From assembly GCF_049965695.1 (NCBI RefSeq), contig NZ_JBMFWB010000009.1:1-64000 (forward strand): 64,000 nt of DNA, in the 5' to 3' direction. Position 1 is the stretch's first letter. The number at the start of each line of letters is the position of its first letter. Of the stretch, positions 52,701 through 62,067 are shown in pieces. A program made the translations under genes and the position numbers. This stretch comes from Athalassotoga sp049965695. GTDB taxonomy: Bacteria > Thermotogota > Thermotogae > Mesoaciditogales > Mesoaciditogaceae. The notes under the pieces were generated by a model. The model had not been told where the DNA came from. It did no database searches and saw only the letters and a program-made list of their open reading frames with translations.

Positions 52701-53595
52701 GGATGCACTCCTTTTCAGATTTAATGGCCATAAGTGCTGCTCCTATTTCAGGTTGAAATTTGGGATTTACGAAATTCGCCTGCGGAAAAATTTTTTTGAA
52801 ATCCGCTTTGAATTCTTCAAAAAAATATTTTGAACTGAAAATTCCTCCCGTGTAAGAAAATGTAAAATCATCTTCGAGTTTGCATCTCGATTTTACCGAT
52901 TTGATGATTTTCATGGATTTTTTTATGCCTTTTTTTACTATTGACATGGCAATTTTGTCTCCTGATTCGGCATCGTCCAACACGATCTTTGCGGCAGAAG
53001 AAATTTTTGAAACATCCGTATGAGGGTAATAAAGACTTATGATCTCATCATTTGTTTTCAGGTTGAAGTACTTCAACAGGTCCTCTTCTAACTTTGTGAA
53101 TGGGCCTATACCGTCTTTATGGTTTAGAATTGCAATGGTTGCCTGTTTTGTAAGCCAAAAGCCACCGCAATATTCTTCAAAAATGTATCCCCATCCACCG
53201 CCCCTTGCCATAGTTCCATCAAAATTTCTTCCTATGACTATCGAACCGGTGCCGGCCACCATGAGAATGCCAACTCCTCCGGTAGCCCCCCATAAAGCAG
53301 CGACTCCGTCATTTGCGATGACAGCATTTTTGATTCCGATATCTTTGAATATCTTTTTCATGATCTCAAGATCTTTTTTGGTATCAACGCTGCTCAATCC
53401 TGCACCAACGATATCAAAACCATTTTTACCGACGTCTTTGATACCGTTCAAAAGCACTTTTTTTGCTTTTTCAATGCCAACAGAATGATAATTTGTCGGA
53501 GAATTTATCTCTTTAAAATCGAGAACTCCTTTATCTTCATCGTAAAGCACAAATTTCGTGTGCGTGCCTCCACCATCTATTCCTATTGATCTCAT
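52681..53595 (-). CDS. N-acetylglucosamine kinase (BadF/BadG family)
   Basis: The 304-residue ASKHA ATPase begins MRSIGIDGGGTHTKFVLYD, with phosphate loop 2 at MVAGTGSIVIGRN and a conserved ARGGGWGYIFEEYCGGFWL that marks the GlcNAc kinase group. It phosphorylates GlcNAc (or glucosamine) freed by the hydrolases. Single-base gap to the permease gene upstream. Confidence 0.87.
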   Translation of the reverse strand: MRSIGIDGGGTHTKFVLYDEDKGVLDFKEINSPTNYHSVGIEKAKKVLLNGIKDVGKNGFDIVGAGLSSVDTKKDLEIMKKIFKDIGIKNAVIANDGVAALWGATGGVGILMVAGTGSIVIGRNFDGTMARGGGWGYIFEEYCGGFWLTKQATIAILNHKDGIGPFTKLEEDLLKYFNLKTNDEIISLYYPHTDVSKISSAAKIVLDDAESGDKIAMSIVKKGIKKSMKIIKSVKSRCKLEDDFTFSYTGGIFSSKYFFEEFKADFKKIFPQANFVNPKFQPEIGAALMAIKSEKECIHGRIHK

Positions 53596-53596
53596 C

Positions 53597-54433
53597 TTAT
53601 CGCTTCCTCAACCTTGGATTCGTTATCTCGTCAACTGCAAAATTCATAAGGGCAAATGATGTCCCGAGTAATGCTATAAGCAATCCCGGCACCAATAACC
53701 ATCCCCATAATCCAAAAAATAGCGCCTGATCGTTTTGTGCCCAATAAAGTACCGTACCCCATGAAATGGCATTGGCATTACCAAGGCCTATGAATTCAAG
53801 ACCTGCCTCACTTAAAACTCCGTAAATTGCCGAGCCAAAAAAGTTTGCGGCTATCAATCCTGCCGTGTTAGGAAGTATATCGTAAAAGATTATGTGAAAT
53901 GAACTTTCGCCAACAACAATTGACGCATTGACAAACTCGCGGCTTTTGAGGCTCATCACCTGAGGGCGTAAAACCCTTGCCCCCCAGGCCCAGCCTGTGA
54001 CGGTGATTACAAAGATGATTGTCCACATTCCCCTGCTCGGCATGTAAGCGGCAAGCACTATCATCAAAGGAAGTCCTGGAATTATTAAAAACACATTGGT
54101 AAGCAAATTAAGGGTTTCATCTATCGCACCCGGGAAATATCCAGCAAGAAAGCCTATTACCACAGAGATAACGGTGGTTAAGGCTCCGACTATCAAACCA
54201 ACCACAAGGGATATTCTCGTTCCCCAAATAATCTGAGAAAAAACATCCTGTCCATTTGCCGTCGTTCCCAAAATATGCCTCCAAGACGATCCTTCCATAG
54301 GCGTGAAGCCCATATACGTCGGGGAATAGGGGGCTATGTACGGTGCAAAGATAGCCAAAACGGCAAAGAATAAAAGCATGATCGTGCCAACCGCTGCTTT
54401 TTTATCTTTAAAAAATAATTTTAAATAATTCAT
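53597..54433 (-). CDS. ABC transporter permease, DppC type
   Basis: The 278-residue permease has about six membrane helices, the N-terminal OppC/DppC region (KAAVGTIMLLFFAVLAIFAP) and the EAA loop MSLKSREFVNASIVVGESSF, followed by the HIIFYDILPN motif. It forms the transmembrane channel with the DppB-type protein at 54438. No ABC ATPases are encoded in this operon; they must be supplied from elsewhere. Confidence 0.93.
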   Translation of the reverse strand: MNYLKLFFKDKKAAVGTIMLLFFAVLAIFAPYIAPYSPTYMGFTPMEGSSWRHILGTTANGQDVFSQIIWGTRISLVVGLIVGALTTVISVVIGFLAGYFPGAIDETLNLLTNVFLIIPGLPLMIVLAAYMPSRGMWTIIFVITVTGWAWGARVLRPQVMSLKSREFVNASIVVGESSFHIIFYDILPNTAGLIAANFFGSAIYGVLSEAGLEFIGLGNANAISWGTVLYWAQNDQALFFGLWGWLLVPGLLIALLGTSFALMNFAVDEITNPRLRKR

Positions 54434-54437
54434 TTCA

Positions 54438-55409
54438 TCACACCCTTACTCTTGGATCGACAAAGACGTATGTCATATCCGCTATGAAATTTGCGACAAG
54501 TACAGTCACGGTTATGAAGAAAAAGAGCGCTTGCATCAAAGGATAATCAAGATTTACGACGGATTGATAGAGTAGATATCCAATTCCTGGATATGAAAAT
54601 ACCATTTCAACAAGTAAAGCACCGCTCACGACAAACCCTATTGCCATTGCAAAACCTGTGAAATTTGGCAAAATTGCATTTCGTGCTGCATAATTGTACT
54701 CTATAACGCTATCCGGTAAACCACCAGCGTAGGCAAATGTCACAAAATCTTCTGAAAGTACGCTTATCATGTTATTTCTCATCGTCAAAACCCATCCTCC
54801 CAAAGCCGTTACGAATATCGTTGAAGCAGGCAAAATCGCATGGTATAAAATTGAACCGATAAGAGCGATTCCCTGAGGCCCTGTGGCTGAAAAGGCCCCC
54901 GAGATTGGAAACCAGCCAAGTATAAAAGCCAGCAAATATTGAAATAATAAAGCAAGCCAGAAATAAGGCACACTGTTGAAGAAAATGCTTACAGGCAGAC
55001 TAATCGTACTTGCAAGAGATTCACGCTTCCATGCGGTGCTTATCCCAAGTATCGTTCCAAATGCAAAAGCAAGGACAGTCGTTATTCCTATAAGTGCAAG
55101 GGTCCATGGCATGTGTATCTCTATTTCGTACATGACGGTAGAAGGGTAATACGTTATTGAGATACCGAAATTGCCAGTTAAAGTACGGCCAAGATATTCA
55201 AAATATTGAACGAATATATTTTGATGAACGTTAACGCCAAAAGCGATCTCAAGTGATTGCAAAGCCTGAGCACTTATACGACCCTTAGATCTCGCAATTA
55301 AAGCCTCTGCCGGATTACCCGGCATCATTCTTGGTAAGATGAAATTTATTGTCATGGCTACCCACAAAGTTACAATGAATATCAAAACTTTCCTAAGAAT
55401 GTACTTCAA
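54438..55409 (-). CDS. ABC transporter permease, DppB type
   Basis: The 323-residue permease has six membrane helices and the DppB N-terminal signature (LRKVLIFIVTLWVAMTINFI, PRMMPGNPAE). The EAA region is SVLSEDFVTFAYAGGLPDS with the following ARNAILPNF. It is separated from the binding-protein gene by a 66-base spacer containing a stable hairpin. Confidence 0.93.
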   Translation of the reverse strand: MKYILRKVLIFIVTLWVAMTINFILPRMMPGNPAEALIARSKGRISAQALQSLEIAFGVNVHQNIFVQYFEYLGRTLTGNFGISITYYPSTVMYEIEIHMPWTLALIGITTVLAFAFGTILGISTAWKRESLASTISLPVSIFFNSVPYFWLALLFQYLLAFILGWFPISGAFSATGPQGIALIGSILYHAILPASTIFVTALGGWVLTMRNNMISVLSEDFVTFAYAGGLPDSVIEYNYAARNAILPNFTGFAMAIGFVVSGALLVEMVFSYPGIGYLLYQSVVNLDYPLMQALFFFITVTVLVANFIADMTYVFVDPRVRV

Positions 55410-55438
55410 TCAAGATCGCTTCCTTTCAAAGTATAAGA

Positions 55439-55464
55439 GGAGAGGGGCTAAATTACCCCTCCCC
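55439..55464 (-). promoter_or_regulatory. Intercistronic hairpin between binding protein and permease genes
   Basis: GAGGGG (55442-55447) pairs with CCCCTC (55456-55461), extended by flanking G/C bases across an 8-base loop. No T-run follows on the minus strand, so it is not a standard terminator. Such hairpins commonly stabilise the upstream binding-protein mRNA and lower permease expression. Confidence 0.65.
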
Positions 55465-55475
55465 ATTTTCTTAAT

Positions 55476-57152
55476 TCATTTAAGATGAATGTTCAAAACA
55501 ACTAATTCCATGTCGATTCCGTCGGTATTCCAACCATTGCTGTAAGGATTTTCAATAGTTGGCCAACCGACGAAGGTTTTTTGACTGTAAAGATCGAAGC
55601 CGGTTCTGTTTGTGAGTACTATCATAGGTAAATCATCAAGCAGTACCTTCTCTATCGTGTACATTGCCTGTCTTTGAACGGATGGATCAGATGAAGCCAT
55701 GAAATCATTCAGTGCTTTTGTTATGTCAGAATTGGTGTATCGACTGTAATCAGAGATCGCAGATTGACCTAATGGTGCTGAAAAACCCGGGTAAAATTCA
55801 GAATAGTAGGCGTTAAATGGATTTGGTCCTATTTGAGGAGTTCCGTTTAATATCACCATATCAAAATTGCCTGTCATCAACAGGGTCATATAAGTGGAGT
55901 AAGATTGCTGAACTATAGTTGTGTTTATACCTATTGATTTAAGTTCCTGAGAAATGTTTTGGGCCATCGTTATGAAGTCAGTCCATCCGGTACCCACAAG
56001 TATATTGAAAGTGGGTAATGTTTTCCCATCTGGACCCACAAGTACACCGGCACTATTTTTCTTGTACCCTACGGATTCAAGAAATTTTTGTGCCTCGTTA
56101 GGATTGTAACTGTTAAGATAGGCATCCTCTGACGCCAAATTAGTGTCATACCATTCAGATCTTTGTGCCGGTATTATCTGAGTTTGGCTTATATCATATC
56201 CACCGGTTCCCCAGTACGCTCTATCTTCAAGCAGTTTTTTGTCTATTGCTAAAGAAAGGGCCTTCCTGAAAGTGGCATTGTTAAATGGAGTTTTTGCATC
56301 ATTCATGAGGAGAATATTTGAAGAATAAGTTGGCCAGAACATAAGATTGTTTTGAGGATCTTTGTTAATCCATGTACGCATAGGATCTGCTATTGCTATA
56401 TCATTTTCGTCAGTTTCGCCTTTAAGCATTTGCAAGAATGCCGCCTCGTTAGAAACATTGCCGATCATCCTTATTCCATCGATGTAAGGCCTTCCTTGCC
56501 ACCAGTAATTTGGGTTCTTAGAAAAATACTCCGTGTTATTCGATACGCTGTAATTTGTTCTCAAAAAAGGTCCTGTTCCAACGGGATTATCGGCGTTTAT
56601 GTAAGTAGTCGGATCTTCGACAGTAGACCAGACATGTTCAGGTACTATGCGTGTGTTACGCAAGATATAATAATCCATAGGAGTATCTGGCTTTGAGAAT
56701 GTGAAAACCACATCGTCACCACTTGCTTCAACGCTTTGAAGGCCAGAGATGTCTGACCATATTCCATTGGCATCAAGAGCGGGATATTTTTTTATCAAAT
56801 TAAATGTAAAGACCACGTCTTCGGGTGTAAAAGGTACGCCGTCATTCCATTTCACACCCTTTCTTATCGTGACGACCATCTTAAGATTGTTGTCTTTCCA
56901 TTGATATGCGGTGCCGAGCAAAGGAGTTACGGCCCCATTCAATGGATTCACATACATCAAAGGTTCATACACAAAGACCGTTCCTGGATCTGCGGCACCG
57001 GAAAACAGCAAAAATGGATTGAAATTTGCCGCCATGTAAGTTGGAGCGCTTCCCCCGAGATTTACAACTCCACCGTACTTCACGTTGTCTGCAAAGATGA
57101 ACATTCCTAAAATCAGCATGGAAACCACTACCAAAATCCCTACTTTTTTCAT
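55476..57152 (-). CDS. ABC transporter family 5 binding protein
   Basis: The 558-residue protein has a signal peptide (MKKVGILVVVSMLILGMFIF) and the family 5 motif WNDGVPFTPEDVVFTF. It is very close to the partial gene at 62845: they share WNDGVPFTPEDV, GTGPFLRT, EYFSKNPNYWW, LLEDRAYWGTGGYDISQTQI. As the first transporter gene downstream of the GH4 gene it is probably the main ligand receptor for this importer. The likely ligands are GlcNAc oligosaccharides or glycopeptides. Confidence 0.92.
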   Translation of the reverse strand: MKKVGILVVVSMLILGMFIFADNVKYGGVVNLGGSAPTYMAANFNPFLLFSGAADPGTVFVYEPLMYVNPLNGAVTPLLGTAYQWKDNNLKMVVTIRKGVKWNDGVPFTPEDVVFTFNLIKKYPALDANGIWSDISGLQSVEASGDDVVFTFSKPDTPMDYYILRNTRIVPEHVWSTVEDPTTYINADNPVGTGPFLRTNYSVSNNTEYFSKNPNYWWQGRPYIDGIRMIGNVSNEAAFLQMLKGETDENDIAIADPMRTWINKDPQNNLMFWPTYSSNILLMNDAKTPFNNATFRKALSLAIDKKLLEDRAYWGTGGYDISQTQIIPAQRSEWYDTNLASEDAYLNSYNPNEAQKFLESVGYKKNSAGVLVGPDGKTLPTFNILVGTGWTDFITMAQNISQELKSIGINTTIVQQSYSTYMTLLMTGNFDMVILNGTPQIGPNPFNAYYSEFYPGFSAPLGQSAISDYSRYTNSDITKALNDFMASSDPSVQRQAMYTIEKVLLDDLPMIVLTNRTGFDLYSQKTFVGWPTIENPYSNGWNTDGIDMELVVLNIHLK

Positions 57153-57195
57153 TTTATACCTCCCTCAAAATATGTGTTACACTTTCAAATACACT

Positions 57196-58551
57196 TCAGG
57201 AATAGTGCTTTTTTAACTCCGAATTCCATTCCCGTGAAAGTAGATCATCCACAAGTGCTTTAGCCTGTTCATAAGTTTCCGTCCTATGATCCTCCATAAG
57301 CCCGAGAATCAGACTTTGCTTGTCTCCATCTTTGAATGCCTGAAGTATCCATTCCATTCTTTGCCATCTTGGCATCATGATATGGATCATGACTTTAGAG
57401 GGCAATTTGCCTATCTTTTCATTGGATATACCTTTGCCATCAACCTTAACAGGAATCTCAACCATCACATCGTCAGGCAAACCTTCTATCGATCCTTTGT
57501 TTGGCACATTTAATATAAGTCTTGACGCTTTTTTACTTACGATCGATTCTATAAATGGGATCAGTGCTTCCTGACTTTTTTCCGGAGGAAATGCATCGGT
57601 TATTTTAAACTCGGAATTCTCATAAACCTTTTTCAATTCGTCTGCCCTTTCTTTCAGATGGTAAAGATACATCGTCCAGCCAACCTCCGAATCCGGCCCA
57701 CCTGATGCAAACCATTTTTCTTTCGTTTTTAAATCTGTGTGAAACCACCATGGTGAGACACTCCGCGTCGTATCTCCAAGAGGAAATGTACCGTAGAGTC
57801 TGTACATTTCAACAGCAGCACGTGACATCTGATCGTTCCACGGTTGTGCGAAATATTCATCGCTTCTCCAGTAGTTTTCAGAATCTTCCGCTATCCATTT
57901 GTCTATTAATGGATAAGCATCCTTTCCCTTGTAAAGAAATTTCGTTAGCCACACACAATGATTGAAGCCTCCAACCTGTACTTCAACATCCTTTTCGTCT
58001 ATTTTCAAAACGTTTAAAATTTTTTTGTACGCCAAAGATCCATCGCAAATACCAACAGCCTTTACACCGCCATACCTGTGAACGATCGTTGTCCCTTCAA
58101 AAACAGGATTGGCAACCTGCAAATACCACGCATTCGGGCATATCTTTGACATATCTTTTGCAAGATCCAAAAAGAAATTCAACTGCCTGTAACCTGCAAA
58201 TCCTCCATAGTAATCGCTTACCCTATCATCCACCCCTCTGTAATATCCATGTGATTCACCTATCTGTCTTTCATCTTCCATGAATCTGTAACCGTCCACT
58301 TTTACGGCATTTATTACGAAATCTGATCCGTCAAGCGCCTTTTTTCTGTCGACGGTTTTTTCGATCTTGAGATCTGCTTTTACCTCTTTTATGTACCGTA
58401 AGGCAAGATCGTAACTCATGTTCAAACGTTTTTCATCGATATCCATGAGTGTAACCTTTGCCCCGGCAAGTGCTTTCGTTAAACTCAGATCACGAATTAC
58501 CATCATTGACCATACAACACTTCCGGCACCTATTAAAGATATCTTTACCAT
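57196..58551 (-). CDS. Glycoside hydrolase family 4 enzyme
   Basis: The 451-residue NAD- and Mn-dependent hydrolase has the dinucleotide motif LIGAGSVVWSM (residues 5-15), the Asp of LMDIDEKRL, metal-site segments NPVFEGTT, GICDG and GGFNHCVWLT (Cys and His) and a conserved Tyr region near MYRLYGTFPLGD. GH4 covers alpha-glucosidases, alpha-galactosidases, glucuronidases and 6-phospho-glucosidases. The CHEV/CHSV-type Cys motif is replaced by GICDG, so specificity stays open. It lies directly below the ROK regulator. Confidence 0.9.
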   Translation of the reverse strand: MVKISLIGAGSVVWSMMVIRDLSLTKALAGAKVTLMDIDEKRLNMSYDLALRYIKEVKADLKIEKTVDRKKALDGSDFVINAVKVDGYRFMEDERQIGESHGYYRGVDDRVSDYYGGFAGYRQLNFFLDLAKDMSKICPNAWYLQVANPVFEGTTIVHRYGGVKAVGICDGSLAYKKILNVLKIDEKDVEVQVGGFNHCVWLTKFLYKGKDAYPLIDKWIAEDSENYWRSDEYFAQPWNDQMSRAAVEMYRLYGTFPLGDTTRSVSPWWFHTDLKTKEKWFASGGPDSEVGWTMYLYHLKERADELKKVYENSEFKITDAFPPEKSQEALIPFIESIVSKKASRLILNVPNKGSIEGLPDDVMVEIPVKVDGKGISNEKIGKLPSKVMIHIMMPRWQRMEWILQAFKDGDKQSLILGLMEDHRTETYEQAKALVDDLLSREWNSELKKHYS

Positions 58552-58562
58552 TTTTCTCCTCC

Positions 58563-59633
58563 TTACACTTCAGTGTAAAACCCATATTTCCGATCATAAT
58601 TTTTGTAAGAAACTTTCTTTATAAATTCCTTTGCACTTATGGCAAGTGCACCGTTCACCACTGCTAAATCTTTTTTTATCGATTTTTCAATGTTAACTCT
58701 GGAAATCATTTTAAGATTTTGAATTATGCCATCGTACAGATCTTCCACATTTCCGGCAAGTATTATCTTTGACGGATCAAACAACATTACAAGATCACTC
58801 AAAACGGATAAAACCACCTGAATTTTTTTTGATGGTTCCGAATGCTCAAAATAAGATTCAAATGTTTCATCTTTGCCGTTGAAAATCGGAACCCATCTTC
58901 CTATCTCTCCAGCCTGTCCGTGATCGCCCTTGTAAAGTTTTCCGTTGATCATAACACCCGCTCCTATTCCTCGCCCAAAATATAAAGCAATTAAACTTTC
59001 GTCGGTCATTTTTCTGTCGGTATATTCACCGACTGCCAGAGCATTCGCATCATTTTCAAAGACAACTTCACAATTCGGAAATGAATCACGAAAATCCGGA
59101 CCAAAGAAATTGTCATAAAATATGTTTTTCCATTCAAGAGGGAAATCGTCTGCTATCGAATGTGCTTCTTCATTTATTACACCTGCGACGGCAATCGTTA
59201 ACGCTTCAAGGTCTGTGGGTGAAAACTGATTGCCCTTAGCGTAATCCAACAATTTATCGGTTATCTTTTTGGACAGATCAGATGGTGATTTGCAATTGAA
59301 AAGCACCTTTTCAACGATCAATGGAGTTCTGTTCAAAGTTGAAATTACGATGATAAAAAAGTCTCTTTCGATCTGAATACCGGCAATCTTTCTTGACGAA
59401 TAGTTGAAAAATATTCTTTCGGCTCTTCTTCCGCCGACCGATTTATCTTTTCCTCTTATCGATAAAAGATCATTCATGTATGGCTGAGTTACTCTTAGCA
59501 CGGTTGGCAAACTCAAGTTTAACTCTTTTGATAATGCCGTTCTCGTCATTACACCTTTTCTGTAAAGTAAATCAAGGATTCTGAAAGAATTTTGTTCTCT
59601 AAGGGCAGATGCTGTCGTTTTATTAAATGTCAA
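58563..59633 (-). CDS. ROK family transcriptional regulator (NagC/XylR type)
   Basis: The 356-residue protein has an N-terminal MarR-like helix-turn-helix (FRILDLLYRKGVMTRTALSK, LSLPTVLRVTQPYM) and a C-terminal ROK sugar-sensing domain (FGRGIGAGVMINGKLYKGDH, then AGEIGRW). The zinc-binding CxCGxxGCxE and the His of GEIGH seen in ROK kinases are missing, so it is a regulator. It probably controls the GlcNAc-glycan operon. TTG start with AAGGAAG upstream; a 23-bp palindrome lies over the start codon. Confidence 0.9.
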   Translation of the reverse strand: MTFNKTTASALREQNSFRILDLLYRKGVMTRTALSKELNLSLPTVLRVTQPYMNDLLSIRGKDKSVGGRRAERIFFNYSSRKIAGIQIERDFFIIVISTLNRTPLIVEKVLFNCKSPSDLSKKITDKLLDYAKGNQFSPTDLEALTIAVAGVINEEAHSIADDFPLEWKNIFYDNFFGPDFRDSFPNCEVVFENDANALAVGEYTDRKMTDESLIALYFGRGIGAGVMINGKLYKGDHGQAGEIGRWVPIFNGKDETFESYFEHSEPSKKIQVVLSVLSDLVMLFDPSKIILAGNVEDLYDGIIQNLKMISRVNIEKSIKKDLAVVNGALAISAKEFIKKVSYKNYDRKYGFYTEV

Positions 59634-59642
59634 ATTTAATAA
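59620..59642. promoter_or_regulatory. Palindromic operator over the ROK gene start
   Basis: TTATTAAAT (59620-59628) and ATTTAATAA (59634-59642) are perfect 9-bp inverted arms with a 5-base spacer. The TTG start codon at 59631-59633 is inside the spacer, so a bound protein would block transcription or translation of the operon. Related half-sites TTTGTTAAAT occur at 59670-59679 and, inverted, at 59805-59814. Confidence 0.6.
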
Positions 59643-59677
59643 CTTCCTTTCTTACAGAATGAAATATATTTTGTTAA

Positions 59678-59706
59678 ATGATAAGATATATTTATCGATA
59701 TGTCAA
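59678..59706 (-). promoter_or_regulatory. Promoter of the ROK/GH4/transport operon
   Basis: On the minus strand TTGACA (59701-59706) and TATCAT (59678-59683) are separated by 17 bases. The TTTGTTAAAT half-site overlaps the -10 region. Confidence 0.75.
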
Positions 59707-59726
59707 AGTTGTTTTACCGTTATTTT

Positions 59727-59741
59727 AGGTGAGTTTCACCT
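59727..59741. promoter_or_regulatory. Inverted repeat in the divergent regulatory region
   Basis: AGGTGA-GTT-TCACCT, perfect 6-bp arms, lies between the two divergent promoters and just upstream of the ROK operon -35. A binding site for one of the two local regulators is possible. Confidence 0.45.
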
Positions 59742-59832
59742 GAATTTCATTGTTATAAGTATTTACTTTGTGATTACTCATGATCTCTTAGATTATCTTC
59801 CGATATTTAACAAATTCCGTTGAATACGTTGC

Positions 59833-59861
59833 TTGATTTTATATGATTTATTATATATAAT
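59833..59861 (+). promoter_or_regulatory. Promoter of the DeoR regulator operon
   Basis: TTGATT (59833-59838) and TATAAT (59856-59861) are 17 bases apart, followed 31 bases later by the start codon at 59892 with GGAGG upstream. The ROK half-site at 59805-59814 lies just before the -35. Confidence 0.75.
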
Positions 59862-59891
59862 AAAATCAGAATAAATCAAACGGAGGAAATG

Positions 59892-60659
59892 ATGTTAACA
59901 ATAGAAAGGCAGCAAAGGATCATTGAATTGTTAAAAACAGAAAAATACATGCCGGTAAATGAATTATCCAAAAGAATAAATGTATCCATAGCAACGGTTA
60001 GAAGAGATCTAACAAGACTTGAAAATGAAGGAATTTTACTTAAAATTCGAGGGGGAGCGACTCTTAGCGATCGCAGTAGATCGGAAGTTTCATTTGAAAA
60101 ACGCATGAATGTTAATACAAAAGAGAAAAAAATGATAGCCAAAAAAGCAATTGAATTTATCCAAGAAAATGACATTGTAATTTTAGACGCAGGAACGACA
60201 ACTTTTTTCATTGCAAAAGAAATTATCAGTGCCAATATGAACGTTACAATAATAACGAACAGTTTGATGATTGCAAAGGAAACCGCAAATTATCCAGATT
60301 TTGATCTGATATTTATCGGTGGAAAATTTGATTGGAAGAACATGGCAACGATCGGATCAAGTGCTATAAAATTTGTTTCGGATTTAAGTGTTGACAAAGC
60401 GTTTATAGGTGCAAACGGCTTCGATGCAATTCATGGAGCGATGTCATTTGATGAAGATAACGCCGTCCTGAACAAGATGATGTCAAATGCAGTTAAACAT
60501 GTTTTCATCGTTGCAGATCACTCCAAAATAGGTAAAAGTGCTGTTTTTACATCTGTACCAATTGAAAAGATAGATGTCTTAATAACAGACAGATCCATAG
60601 ACAATAACATAATTGAAGCCTTTGCAAGTAAAAATGTAAGGGTTGAAATTGCTGAATAG
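59892..60659 (+). CDS. DeoR family transcriptional regulator
   Basis: The 255-residue regulator has a DeoR winged helix (RQQRIIELLKTEKYMPVNEL, INVSIATVRRDLTRLENEG; about 5-57) and a DeoRC phosphosugar-sensing domain (ILDAGTTTFFIAKEI, ITNSLMIAKE, VADHSKIGKSAVF). It is likely to sense an amino-sugar phosphate. The second ATG (59892) fits GGAGG spacing better than the first (59889). It is followed by the nucleotidyltransferase gene and presumably regulates its own operon. Confidence 0.93.
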   Translation: MLTIERQQRIIELLKTEKYMPVNELSKRINVSIATVRRDLTRLENEGILLKIRGGATLSDRSRSEVSFEKRMNVNTKEKKMIAKKAIEFIQENDIVILDAGTTTFFIAKEIISANMNVTIITNSLMIAKETANYPDFDLIFIGGKFDWKNMATIGSSAIKFVSDLSVDKAFIGANGFDAIHGAMSFDEDNAVLNKMMSNAVKHVFIVADHSKIGKSAVFTSVPIEKIDVLITDRSIDNNIIEAFASKNVRVEIAE

Positions 60660-60681
60660 AGTTTTCAAAGGAGGAAAGATC

Positions 60682-62049
60682 GTGAAAGTTATAATTTTGT
60701 CCGCAGGGACAGGTTCAAAAATGTGGCCATATTCTGATACAATGCCCAAAAGTACTATACCAATCGCGAACAAGCCATTGATTTCTATACTTGTCGATGA
60801 ATTGGAAAAGATCGGAGAAAAAGAGATTTACGTCGTTACAGGGCGTTTCAAAGAAGACATAAGATATGCTTTGAACGGAAAGCATATAAAATTTATAGAA
60901 CAAAGAACCCAACAAGGAACAGCCGAAGCGATTAACGAAGTAATAGAAATTATTGGAAAAGAAGACGATCTACTTATCTTGTATGGAGATATCCTAATTA
61001 GTCCTCAAGATTTGAAATTGTTCATAGAAGAAAGTATAAATTCAAGGCTTCTTGCGCTCGTTGAACCTTTTACACATGAAAGGCCACAAGATTGGATATG
61101 TGCGGATGTTAACGACGAAAAACAGATAATCTCGATAAAAGGTCATGCCAGAGAAGCAACGCACAGATTATGTGGTATCTATTTTGTTGGTAAAGAATTT
61201 CTTCCGTATATCGAAAAAACGCCGGCATTCATGAGAAGTGTACCTGTCGGAGGGATGCCGCCTGCAGAAATAGAACTTGCTCAAACTTTTCAAATGATGA
61301 TTGAAGATGGATTAGAAGTAAAAGCCGTTGAGGTTAAAAACTTTTTTGTCGATCTCGATAAACCGTGGCATATACTTGAAGCAAACCGAAAATACATAAA
61401 ATTTTTGACAGAATCAATTGATAAAGACGTAATTCCTTCATCTTCGTCAGTATCGAAAGAGGCTCACATTGAAGGGCACGTCGTACTTGGTGAAAATTCT
61501 CAAATAGGCCCGAGAGTTGTGGTAATGGGAAATTTAATTGTTGGGAAGAACACGACGATTACAAATGGTGCTGTATTCACAGGACCGGCAGTTGTTGGAG
61601 ATGATTGCTTCATATACAACTATCCCCAAATTGGATCTTATTCTTCTATTGGCAATAAATGTCATATCGGACACTGTGCTGAAATAGAAGGAGTATTTTT
61701 TGAAGACGTTTATGTAGTTCATTACTCTGAACTTTACGGTGTTTTTGGATATTCTGTGGATATAGGTGCTGCAACTGTTTGCGGAACATTGAGATTTGAT
61801 GATCTTGAAACCCAGCATAGAATTAAAGGTAGAAGAGAAAAACCTTTAACAGATGCAGATGCCACTTACATGGGGAATTTTTCGAGGACGGGAGTAAATG
61901 CTATAACCATGCCCGGCACAAAGATAGGATCGTACAGTTTGGTTGGACCAAGTGTGATAGTGTATGAAGATATACCTTCACATACGATGATACTTGCAAA
62001 GCAAGATTTAACCAAGAACCCTTGGGGACCTGAAAAATATGGATGGTAA
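60682..62049 (+). CDS. GlmU-like sugar-1-phosphate nucleotidyltransferase with hexapeptide domain
   Basis: The 455-residue protein has an N-terminal nucleotidyltransferase domain (VIILSAGTGSKMWPYSDTMP, PKSTIPIANKPL, LYGDILIS with the metal Asp). Its C-terminal half is a left-handed beta-helix of hexapeptide repeats (from about 250). The usual Arg of GxGxR is Lys (GTGSKM). The layout matches archaeal-type bifunctional GlmU-like enzymes, which make UDP-GlcNAc or related nucleotide sugars. GTG 60682, with AAAGGAGG upstream, is chosen over 60643, which would overlap the DeoR gene. Confidence 0.85.
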   Translation: MKVIILSAGTGSKMWPYSDTMPKSTIPIANKPLISILVDELEKIGEKEIYVVTGRFKEDIRYALNGKHIKFIEQRTQQGTAEAINEVIEIIGKEDDLLILYGDILISPQDLKLFIEESINSRLLALVEPFTHERPQDWICADVNDEKQIISIKGHAREATHRLCGIYFVGKEFLPYIEKTPAFMRSVPVGGMPPAEIELAQTFQMMIEDGLEVKAVEVKNFFVDLDKPWHILEANRKYIKFLTESIDKDVIPSSSSVSKEAHIEGHVVLGENSQIGPRVVVMGNLIVGKNTTITNGAVFTGPAVVGDDCFIYNYPQIGSYSSIGNKCHIGHCAEIEGVFFEDVYVVHYSELYGVFGYSVDIGAATVCGTLRFDDLETQHRIKGRREKPLTDADATYMGNFSRTGVNAITMPGTKIGSYSLVGPSVIVYEDIPSHTMILAKQDLTKNPWGPEKYGW

Positions 62050-62067
62050 TAAAAGGAGATCGTTAAA

